Shown here: positions 42,419-52,251 of the stretch, one piece after another | How positions within the stretch are numbered: position 1 is the first letter of the stretch | Layout of the letters: the number at the start of each line of letters is the position of its first letter | Assembly (NCBI GenBank): GCA_022410635.1 | Contig: JAJVDF010000125.1 | Span: forward strand, 1,555,090-1,619,089 | Length of the DNA: 64,000 nt | Origin: Tretioscincus oriximinensis | Lineage: Eukaryota; Chordata; Lepidosauria; Squamata; Gymnophthalmidae | Reading direction: 5' to 3' | Program-made: the position numbers and the translations under genes | The notes under the pieces: model-generated | Told to the model about the DNA's origin: nothing | The model's database searches: none | What the model saw: only the letters and a program-made list of their open reading frames with translations

Positions 42419-44820
42419 TGCATGATCCACGTTTGAGNTGAAATGTATTATCTGTGAAATAGCAGCCTGCATTTAATGCAAACCAAGGATGTTCTAATAA
42501 TCCTAGCGAACAAACTAATCACAAATCAGAAAAATGGTTTATATTAAATATAAATAAGTAGTTGTTTGGTTTTGTTTTGAGCAGATTAAAATAGTTTGTT
42601 CACATTTCAAACTCTATATAAAACATTTAGCTTGTTTCTGAAGTTGGCCAACAGCAAATGCCTCTCCTGATTTAAAAACAGAATATAATTAATTGCACTT
42701 TAAAAAAGAATTCTGGCTGTACCCTGACTGCATTTTTTGAGAGCTGTGGTAGCATCATAATGGCTTATTTGTCACATGTGCTGCCGCCTATAAATGCCAC
42801 AATGTCATTATAAATGCCATCGATTTTCCTCATAGCCTTTTAAAAGAATTTGAAAATGCTATTTTCTGTGGCAGCATCACACTGATACAATGCCCTGTTT
42901 GAACAGCTGCAAAGGAATTTCACAATATTTTCAGCAAGAACAAATCAGGACTATGAATTGTTCACTCGGACCTCATAGAGAACAATGGGAGATTTTCTGA
43001 AGGAAAGCCAGCAGATTACATTACACAAAGATGAGATTGCAAAAGCAAAAATGCCAAAATAATGATGCATTTAGGTTTGCAAAATTGATAGTGCAAATCC
43101 TTTATCACACCATAAATTTAAATAACAGCAGCTGGCTGCAGTCTAAGACTGTCTGCATTTTGTAAAGAAATGTTTTTTAAAATGTGGCCCCTTTCCATTA
43201 TTCCCAGTGAAGACCAGTAACCCTGAAGGACTGATTAAAATATATTTATTGCATTGTGGATACATAGCCAAAAAGAATGTTAACATGAATGTAACCAGAT
43301 CAAGTTTTTATAATGACTCATCTATAAAAAATGTAGTTATAAGTAATCAATAAAGATTTCATAGGAATGAGAACATACATATGACCATTATTCTGACCAA
43401 AGTTTATGTCTAGAATGATTTAAGTATAGTCACAATTAGAGGACACCTTTTCTAAAGTTTCACAGTATGCATCTTGAAACTAGAAGCCTGGATGAAATTG
43501 CATCCTTAGTGTACTACATTGAGTGTAGATCTNTTTCTTCCTCTGAATTCTCCTCTTGAGAATCCCTTGGCATGACAGGCTGGGNTAGGATGGTGGGTGA
43601 GGTTGGTGGCTCTCAATACTCTCTTGGAAAGGCACAGTGGCTATGGAGGGTTTCATCAAGAGGCAAGNAGAAGAGAAGTTGAAATGGGTTTCCAATAAAC
43701 CCTGGAGCATCTGCCATTAGGCAAAGGTAAGTGCTAGGATGGAGGGGAGAGGAGAATGTTCATCCTTTACCTCATGACCTCTCCACTGGGTGGCCTACTC
43801 ACAGCCTGTCCCCTTTTCCCTTCTCCTGGACAAACCCACACCCACCATCCCATGAACAGAGTATCCAACCCCCCTTGGCCTCTTGCCTCCCTCTACCTCT
43901 TTTTCCCCTTGCCTCTTCTATCCCCCATTCCTTCTAAAGTGTGCTGAAGCTGGATTAAAATGTGATCCATGGTGACACCCAAGTTTTAATCCACCTTTAG
44001 TACACTTTTAGGGTAAGGATAGCCATCAGAAAAAGAGGAAGCTCTTTCAAACGATGCTGGTCACAACTAAGTTTTAATCCAGTTTCACTGTAATGCTAGA
44101 GACCATTGCATTTTCTGGAACATGCTCATCAGCTTTTATTATGATTAAATGCAACTACAGCAAAGTCCTTTTAAGTTCACTCACTCCCACCTGTTGAGTT
44201 TGACAGTGAAAACATCTCAAGAAGTTGTGTTATTGTGCAACTATGTATTGTTCAAAATTAACAATGCAGTTCCACCCCCTCAACTATGTACTTTAAAGAG
44301 AAAATGATCTTTTCTTTCACTCCTCCTTTCTGATGGTAACATCAGAAAAAAAATCCTTGCATATGGAAAGAAATACATTGAGTCTATGATCTGGGCTGTC
44401 AAATTTCCCCTTCATCCTGTCATATTCCCAATTGCAGTCAGATTGTTCCTCCAGAATTTCCGTATATTAACATGCTGGGAAGTGAATGTGATTTTGAACA
44501 GGCATCCATAGGGATTTCGCAGTGAAAAGGATAACATAAGGAAATCCTTAAGCAAAATCCTGCCTGAGTATTTTGAAGGTTAAGCAGCCTCATCACAATG
44601 AACTTTCACATGCCTCCACTTCTTATTAATGGCACAATAACAACACATGATATTAACCTTGCTAATAGTGGGGTGGGCAGAGAATGAGGATGCTAAAAAG
44701 ATGAATATGGCAACCCACTAGGAACAGGTTCTTGACACAGTCAGTTCTTATATGGATATTAATTTAGAACTTTCTTTTCATGCAAGTGAATATCATTGCA
44801 CCAATTAGGATTCTTTCCCT
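42419..44820. other. AT-rich interval with a possible conserved non-coding block
   Basis: At about 42660-43170 the sequence is free of recognisable repeats and unusually even in composition, with ATAAATGCCA repeated (about 42789 and 42809) and TTAATTG and CAGCTGGCTGC elements. This could be a conserved non-coding element, but that cannot be judged without alignments. 43731-43950 is C/T-rich. The short frames there have no motif. Confidence 0.3.
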
Positions 44821-44826
44821 CACTCT

Positions 44827-44874
44827 ATTATTTATTTATTTATTCATTTATTCAGTCAGTCACTCAGTCAGGTA
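44827..44874. repeat. (TTTA)n then (CAGT)n simple repeat
   Basis: ATTTATTTATTTATTCATTT is followed by CAGTCAGTCACTCAGTCAGG, directly before the SINE. Confidence 0.8.
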
Positions 44875-44889
44875 GTTATACCCACCCCC

Positions 44890-45149
44890 ATGTTTGGTGT
44901 AGTGGTCAGAGTGTTGAACTCTTATCTGGTTGTCTCCTGGTTCGATTCCCCATTCCTCCATGAAACCAGCTGGGTAACCTTGGGCCAGTCACAGTTCTTT
45001 AGAACTCTCTCAGCCCCATTTACTTCACAGGGTGTCTATTGTGGAGAAAGCAACAAAAGCTGTGTGCGCCTCAGTATAGTTGGCCACCCTAAGACCTTCG
45101 GGTATAGGGCAGGATATAAATACAAATAAATAAATAAAATAAATAAATA
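44890..45149 (+). repeat. tRNA-derived SINE family 1, full length with LINE-type tail
   Basis: The tRNA-like head has an A box TTGGTGTAGTGG and a B box GGTTCGATTCC (about 44939-44949). The body matches 40836-41095. The tail AAGACCTTCGGGTATAGGGC then AGGATATAAATACAAATAAA (45091-45130) is nearly the same as the 3' end of the L2-like LINE at 9453-9490, so this SINE probably borrows that LINE's machinery. Confidence 0.9.
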
Positions 45150-45240
45150 TTCAAAGGTCTCAGGGCAGTCAACAGTAAAAAGAGTACAAAATTAACATTT
45201 TAAAACAGTAGCAAACAATATCTAGTAAATAGTGCCCAGT
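45150..45240 (-). mobile_element. L2-like LINE 3' end fragment
   Basis: AAAGGTCTCAGGGCAGTCAA then CAGTAAAAAG and TTAACATTTTAAAACAG resembles the minus-strand 3' part of the L2-like family (compare 21012-21058). It lies tail to tail with the preceding SINE, across a shared AAATA tract. Confidence 0.5.
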
Positions 45241-46168
45241 AAGCACTGACTTCATGTGATTCTTTGGTCATAATCACAGAGGTTTGGGAGTTGAGACACA
45301 ATTTGGGGGTCTGTTGGTCACTAGTTTCTTTTTGGAAGTGCTTCAACAGCTGTATCTACTTCGTGACCACTCCCAGAAAAATATACACCGAATATATTAA
45401 CATAATATAAAATTCCACTAAAATAAATGGGATGTGCACAAGAATATGTGCAGTTATCCCTTGATCACATAAGGAGGAGTAAATTAACACTGAATTCATT
45501 TCAAAGGTCTTGGTCAATGCAAGAATTTTATCTGTCTTCAGGATGTGCTAAAGATTATATTATTCAAACAGAAATGCACTGCCCACAACTCACATCACTA
45601 CAGCTGCTAACATAATGTAACTTAAATATCTTGAATCTTTCAAATTTGAGCTAATTCTGGTGGGGTTATTGGGGTGGGAGGGGCTGGTGGGAGGGGCTGG
45701 TGGGAGTGAAAGAAACCAGTGCGCTGGGGCCCCATGATATAATTCCTTCATGATTCCTACTGGCAGCCATCCTGGCATCTTATGGTTGACCTCTCAGGCT
45801 CCCAAGCAACGTTCCTCTCACTGATAAAAGCTGTGAGATAAGATTTTTTTTGGCAAAGATGGAGTGAGAGAAGCCAGCAGGAGAGCCAATGGAGACCATG
45901 GGAGCCTAAAGTGGCTACTAGTGGTAGGGGGAGTCTAAATCTTGAGCACAGATTAAATTCTTGCATGTGACCAGGGCAAAGGTGACCCAAAAGGCTTTCA
46001 ATCTGAACTATTTTTATCTTAGGTATTCATTTTCATCCTCACTGATAAAGGTGAAAATTAAGTAAATAAATAAATTGCTACATTATCATATTTTTCAAAC
46101 AGAAACAAACAAAAAATGTACATTTTCTAAGATTACGAAGTATTATTTTGTTTGGTGCCTAAGTTTCT

Positions 46169-46169
<1 letters not shown>
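45241..46169. other. No gene; G-rich tandem patch
   Basis: At 45659-45705 several G-runs occur, with a tandem 13-mer GGTGGGAGGGGCT (45673-45685 and 45686-45698). The motif fits a G-quadruplex. No coding frame with a motif. Confidence 0.5.
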
Positions 46170-46208
<39 letters not shown>

Positions 46209-46220
46209 CCCCCCCCCCCC
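46170..46220. repeat. (CT)n followed by a C homopolymer
   Basis: A CT dinucleotide tract of about 17 units runs directly into about 14 C. Length estimates from a consensus are unreliable at such tracts. Confidence 0.95.
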
Positions 46221-48411
46221 TGCTCCATTTTTTGCCATGTATGTTTTAGGCTAATGAGATGCCCACTTTTAATTCAACTTTGGTTCTGGATAACTCCAGT
46301 TTTTTAGAACTGAGATAAGATGAAAAACATTTTGACTTGAGTGTTAGATTTATGGTGCTTCCCTACAAGATGTTTTTACAACAATGGCATCTACATCATG
46401 AAGGATCTACCCTATATATTCAGGAAAGTTCAGTGATCTACTCATTAAAAAGCCCCATGGTCTAATTTTTATTTTATACCTTCTTTTTTCTGACTTCATT
46501 TTGTTCTGCTGTGTAAATCTGCTAAAATACCTTCATGGGACTTTCCGTAGTTGGAACATATTAAATAATGTGAGACTTCGAGGCTAGATATGTAAATGTT
46601 CATTGGCTCTCAGCTCACAGAGAATGCTGGAAATTGTAATAAGACAAGTGCATAAGTGATTTATGGGACATGTCATGTGACAAGAATTAAAGTCAATGTA
46701 ATGGGAAAACAGGAAATAGCATGGAATATTGAAGGTGAGTTGGGAGGCGACTATAAATAGGTTATTCTGGATTTAAAGTAAATTCCGCAATAAGCAGATT
46801 GTTGTGAGCCTAAAAATATGAGAGGACTGTTGTTTACTGTAGCAGTAGCAATGACAGTAGTAGCAAAGTCTGGGGAAAAAATAAAAGTAGAACACACATG
46901 ATTCTAAATTGTTGTTACAATAGCTATAATATTTCTCTTCTGGGTGAATCACAGGGTGAAGATTTCTTCAGATATGTATTTGTACATAAATTTTATTTGC
47001 TTTAGATAAACAAATGGAGGGAGAGCTGTACTATATTGAAAATTAAATAAAATCTTTTAAACCAAAAAAGCAAATGGCAATAGAGGATGAATTTCGTGGA
47101 TTGAATCCAANTGTATTGCCATTTACATAAGAATCATAAAAAAAACCCAGGCTAAAAGTTCTGTCTGGGTAGCGATAGGTTACCCCGAGGTGTATAATAA
47201 AATATTTGCTTTCTCCATTTCCTCAAATCATCACTTTCTACAACTTTATTAATGATGCTAATCAATTATAGAGTACAAAAACTTTTTAACCTCTGTACTC
47301 ACAAATAATTGTATTATTTGCAAACAAAACAATCAAGTGAGGTGGTGGACACTCAGGATTTATTGCAGTGAAACAAACTGTGTTCATTACATCTGAAATG
47401 ATAGTCAAAATCTCTGAGGCCTCCAGGCTTAGCATGTCCTTTTCACTTCCTCACTACAGGACCAGCAAGTAGTCTTCTAAGTAACACCAGCTGGGACAAG
47501 ACCTCTCAAGCTGTTTTTGAGAATTATAGGAAAGATGATAAAGCTGAATTTGGCTCTGGATCATTCAAATATCTTGCAGCTGGACTACAGGAAAGAAAAC
47601 TAGCAAAGATTGAACTTTGTTGAAATGGTGCACAATAATGGAGAAAGCTATGCTATGGAAAATTTCTTCTGCCTGAGACTTACAATTTTTGCATTTACCT
47701 TTCACAGGCCCTTTCTACACAGATCTTTAGTTGAGATTAAGGGCTTACACAGTTGGCATTTGGACTTGTTACAATTGCATGATCCAGGTTAGGAAGATTT
47801 TAATTGATGTGATGTATTGACCTGTTTAATCAGATCTCTGGAAAGCATGCTTTCCATGTTCAAGACTACTGGAAGATGCATTTCAGTTGCATATTATAGT
47901 GTGCAACTGAATTAATGTCTCCCATGTTTGCTTAGAACTTCAGTATTCCATCTGATCCTCGTTATCCAACAGTATCTATCTTTCGGGAGGGGGATTGCCC
48001 AAGGTCCTGGGAACCATTTCCATGCATTGGTTTGAACCATTTCTATCCATCTTACTTCCACAGATAAAANTATTTCTGCTTCCAGCATCAAATAAAGAAG
48101 TATGGACGCTGCATTTCAGCAGGTGACCTCATAATTAGCCAAACTAAGGGTGCCAGCACACGTTGGGGAAACACTTGAGAAATCTGCTGCTGTATAGTGG
48201 CAGCAGATTCATCTTTTAAAAAAGGAGACATACCTGTCCTCCGGAGTGCAAGGAACTGGCGCGTGTTGATGAGAAGAAGCAGGAGAAATTGATCTGCCCA
48301 TGCTTGGTGAGCTGCATTCCTGCAGCCCTATTGGCTGGTGTGTTCTGTGCTCTTCTTCTCTTGTGGACTCACCAGAAGGGCTGTAAGACTGCATAATGGT
48401 GGACACATGCC
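46221..48411. other. AT-rich interval, no gene recognised
   Basis: About 2.2 kb. 47610-47792 is a 60-codon frame without motif. A small dyad AATCTGCTGC / GCAGCAGATT lies at about 48181-48211. Confidence 0.45.
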
Positions 48412-48489
48412 CTTCACTATACAGTCGGAAAATATCTGTAAAAGAAGATTCATCTCCTTTTACAGATATTTGTGACTGCATAGTAAAGG
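48412..48489. repeat. Imperfect long hairpin
   Basis: Arms at 48412-48444 and 48457-48489 pair around a 12-nt spacer. The inner 15 bp (CTTTTACAGATATTT and complement) are perfect; the outer part (ACTATACAGTC against GACTGCATAGT) has a few mismatches and a gap. It could be part of a MITE or an RNA hairpin. Confidence 0.6.
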
Positions 48490-49959
48490 CTAGGGAATCT
48501 TCCATTAACAAATGTGGCCAGAAGAAGAACCCAAAACTACAGAAGAGGTAAATAATCATCATGTAGTTGAGCTCTAATTATACCACCCATAGAAGATGCC
48601 CAAAAAAGGCAGATGTATTTGCTTATTGGGGGATTTTTAGTTAAAATTGACCAGCATTCTCGTTTTTGTATGTGTTTCATGCCTGGTAGCTCCATTCACC
48701 CTCATCGCCATCAAGGAAAAACATGATAGGCAACATGTAAAATATAGAAAGACTAGAATGCAGCAGTCTCACCATCTGCAGGATTGTTTCCAGAATACAG
48801 GAATGATTGTGGACTTCTTAAAATGTAAGTTTAGGAGTGATTGGGGAATAATAAAGTGTCTAGGACTGAAAATGCACTACACATTAAAACAGGAGCAACA
48901 ATGAAGTGGCATTGTGCTAGGCACTAAATTCAAATCCCAAGCGCTTTCACCACTCTCAGTCCACAGAGCCAAATGTGCCGGGAATGGAACTGGGTCTGTA
49001 ACGTGAATTGGATGCAGTTCCTAGCAATGTGCGTTAACAGCATTGACTATGGAGCACTCTGGCTCCCCCTTTGTTGAGGAAACAGCCATGCTGCAGCTTC
49101 GACCTTCCTTCTTCCAGCCAGTTGTATTTCACACACAGCAGGACCTCAGGAGAAGCATCGAGATCCTTGCCTTACCAGCACTCAAGTCTGGCCATCTGCC
49201 TCCTTCTCTTCCTCTCCTTTGGGCTGGCGAGGTGCTGCCAGGTGTCAGAGACCACAATAGGAAGCCCTGCCAGCCCCACCAGCCTGGAGGAGAGGAAGAG
49301 GAGAAGACACCTGGCCAGGCTTGGGTGGCAGATCCCCAAGGAGGAGAAGGGTGAGTTCTCGCAGGGCAGATGAGGCNGGCGGTGGCAGGAAGCGTGTGTG
49401 GACATTTAAAACATGCCAAATGGAAGATTGAACACAGAGGCTGGGTCCACTCCCAATTCGAATTCCAACAATCGTTTTCATTTTCAGGCATAGTGCATTT
49501 GCAGTCTAGCAGTTGTTCCTGCTAATTTCTTCAGCTATTGCCAAAGTGTGAAAAAACCCTTGGTCTGACAATGAAATGCAAGTGCAATATGACTGTATGC
49601 AGATTTTGGATCCCTTGTCAGTCAATTGACATATTACTCTTTAGATCTCTTAGACTGAATTTGCACTTTGACAATAGAACAGTATATGCAGCCAATTTGA
49701 ACACTGCTTTGAATGTTCTACAGGAGGGAATAAGGCTGGACTCAGCTCAGCAGTTTCTCAAAAGTACCACTTACATTTAAAAGGGTATTGGGCCACTTTC
49801 TCAGGTAGCTCTCCTTTTCAATTTAATTGTTTCTGAGAAAAGCTACAGGATATCTTCAGTCGTGTTTAAACAAAACAAATTTTTGGGCTTATTTAAATCT
49901 TTAATTGGGCTTATTTCAGTCTTTAATCAACCTAGTGGTGAACTTTATTAGGACAGAGA
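48490..49959. other. No gene certain; GC-rich patch at 49030-49400
   Basis: The patch is clearly richer in GC than its surroundings and includes AGGAGAAGG then GTGAGTTC, a donor-like motif at about 49350. A 103-codon plus-strand frame (49043-49354) has a Glu-rich, Pro-rich end but no domain that I recognise. It could be an exon, or the interior of an unrecognised transposon. I do not call it a gene. Confidence 0.3.
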
Positions 49960-50220
49960 CTGGGAGCATAAAACTCTGACCATTCTTCCTGATGTTACAG
50001 TAGTTTTTGATACCTTAATCTTAGTAATCTTCGGGGGGNAAAAACAGGGTTTGGAAGAGAGCTGTATTTTATTTTGGTGGCTCTCGATTGGATTTATGCT
50101 NCATTATTTTTAACATATATGTAAAATAACTAGAAAAAAATCATCAAGAAACTTTAAATGAGATGCCATCAGTCTACTGATGATATTCAAGCCTATCTTA
50201 TCATTTCATCAAATACAAAA
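49960..50220 (+). mobile_element. Heavily decayed L2-like reverse transcriptase fragment
   Basis: Plus-strand frames read VVFDTLI (for the A-F-D-T block) and then, in other frames, LFNIYV-like and MRCHQSTDD, in the order and spacing of the FDT, FNIYM and YADD blocks of the LINE at 8310-8612. Stops and frameshifts are many. The copy is far older than the one at 8262-9510. Confidence 0.5.
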
Positions 50221-51589
50221 GGGAACTTCATCTTCTTGGTGCTTTTCTATAAACATTTATGGACTGCATGTGTATCAGAAGTGCTCAGGTCTGTACAGTA
50301 GACATTTCCTTTTCATAATTGTGTTGCATATCTCTAGTGTATTATTTGGAGATTCTCTTGGGTTCAAAAAGCCATAAATGAGAGGCCTTAAATTTTGGAT
50401 AGCATGCCTACTGCAGTATAGATTTGCTGGTGAATAAGATTTGCCTGAGAAGCTCTTTGATGGTTTTATATTGTCTTGGAGAGAAAGCAGTGAATACCAG
50501 TGGGATTACCTTCTCTGTCCTCAGCAAATGGAATGGCATCCTTTTTGAGGTATCAGGGGCAATCCATACATCCCTTCAGATAGTAGCCGAGGATGTATTT
50601 CTTTTCCAGGGCTCAGTTAAAATGCACTTTGGCCCTGCCCCCACTGATCCTTATTCTGGACTATATCTCAGAATAGGAGTCTGCCATCTACATGGTAACA
50701 TGTGGCATGTGGATATCCAAACTCTGTACTGACATAGAGTGAGGCACAGTGGGGACAGGGCCTAATTTTCCTTTTAATGCATTCTTTTTAAATCTGTTTC
50801 AAATGTATTTTAACTGTTTTCTTAAGATTTGGGGGTACATGATAGAATATACATACAAATAACAAATTATAACAAGGTGGAATTATAACAAGGTGTTGAT
50901 GGCATTTCTAAAATAAAAGACAATGACAGGTACTTAGGGAAGTAAAAGACTGGCAGCATTTTGAGTTAGAAAACAGTAGCATTTTTCATTGTTATGAAAC
51001 TTTAAGAATCTACAGTGCCTACAGCGACTGTGGGTTTATATTCAAACTGATTTAAACCCAATTAGTTTAATGGGTATTTAATTTTTTATCCCTGCTGCCA
51101 AACAGCCTACTTCTCAAAACATTAGTGCTAATGAGGACCCCAGTGAAAAAAGCAGAGATTGTCCCCTGCACCAAATTACTTTGTGTATCTGTGCCAAAAT
51201 CGCCTGCGGAGCATTGGTTTTGATCTTCCAACGGTTGCTGGGGTTTTGCTGGGAAATCTGTGTTTGATCAAGTGAAATGTTAGGAATGCATTTCTTTAAA
51301 TCTGTTGAAACTGTGGAAGACCAAAAATGCATAAGGTCTATTATGCAACACAAGAGTAGAATCCTTAGTTTGGTTGAGAAACAATAGCAGCAGTTGGTAT
51401 GAATCAAAGTGAAATATATGTTCCAGTGAACATTTTCTGGTCTGGGCCTCTGCAATACAATTTGTTTTAATAAAAATCTTACAGTATTTGCTGATTATTG
51501 TAAGCTACATAGTGGTGAAATTAAAATCTTGAATTTAATTAATATATATATACAGGGCCAGATTTAGGCTATGTTTTGTCCATGAGTTA
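50221..51589. other. No recognisable feature
   Basis: The 102-codon frame at 50424-50732 (plus) and the 113-codon frame at 51114-51455 (minus) have no recognisable motif. Confidence 0.45.
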
Positions 51590-51660
51590 TAATTTATTTA
51601 TTTATTTATTTAATTCTCCCTCTTCCCAAGGCTACTTTGGGTTTTATAATAATAAAAGCA
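51590..51660 (-). mobile_element. LINE or SINE 3' tail fragment
   Basis: TTTATTTATTTATTTAATTC then CCCAAGGCTACTTTGGGTTT resembles the simple tail and GGCGGCTTAC-like block at 3' ends of elements in this window. Weak. Confidence 0.35.
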
Positions 51661-51734
51661 ATAAAAAATATTAATATCTTCTTAGTATATACATGGCTGT
51701 ATCTAAAGATAGAGGTATTTCACTGTGGTGGTTC

Positions 51735-51840
51735 TGATCCTCTGTTGGACTTATGTTCTATTATTTTTTACATCACTAGGAAAAAATAATCAGGAACCGT
51801 TTAATAAGATGCCATCCAATATATTGATGATATAAATAAA
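51735..51840 (+). mobile_element. Second heavily decayed reverse transcriptase fragment
   Basis: GGTGGTTCTGATCCTCTGTT, then AATAATCAGGAACCG and AAGATGCCATCCAATATATT, parallel 50077-50180 (GGTGGCTCTCGATTGG, AATCATCAAGAAAC, GAGATGCCATCAGTCTACTG). They therefore share an ancestor in the same LINE region. Confidence 0.45.
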
Positions 51841-51928
51841 GCATTTACGCAACCATCAGATAATTCTTTTCCCTCCCCACAACAACAACTTCTTATTGGC
51901 TTAGTTTTATGATCAATGTTTTATGAAG

Positions 51929-52251
51929 GGGACTGTCAGGAATAGTATCCCTGCCAAAAATAGTATGTTTCATTCCAGTCCAATAAGTGACTAAGAGCTA
52001 AGATTCAAACATTTAGAATGTTGGAAACTTGCTTGTTATTGGGCAGTTACTGGGAAACATTCAAGAAGGGGCAAGGACTTGCTACTGATTGGCTAGCGTC
52101 TCAGGGTTCATTATAAAAGAGTGGCATTGCAGCCAGCTAGCTGCTTGAGTTCTGATTAAGCTACCTGTTGTGGAAATGTTCAGTAAATCACTTTCTTAAT
52201 ACATTTTTAAAAATGTGATTCTTCAAAGGCTTCCAGAGGTGTCACAGGGAT
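51929..52251 (+). mobile_element. Possible solo LTR
   Basis: The 313 bp at 51934-52246 begin TGTCAGGAAT and end GGTGTCACA, flanked by GGGAC (51929-51933) and GGGAT (52247-52251), a 5-bp duplication with one mismatch. Inside, a TATA-like TTATAAAAG at 52111-52119 lies about 20 bp after an inverted CCAAT box (GATTGG). No internal retroelement sequence adjoins. The duplication is imperfect, so this is a candidate only. Confidence 0.45.

Noticed and set aside
44890..44965. tRNA gene at the SINE head
   Set aside because: A and B boxes are present, but the head does not fold as a complete cloverleaf by eye and continues into a SINE body that recurs elsewhere.
49129..49491. 120-codon minus-strand frame in the GC-rich patch
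   Set aside because: It overlaps other frames on both strands, as GC-rich DNA often does, contains an N and has no motif.
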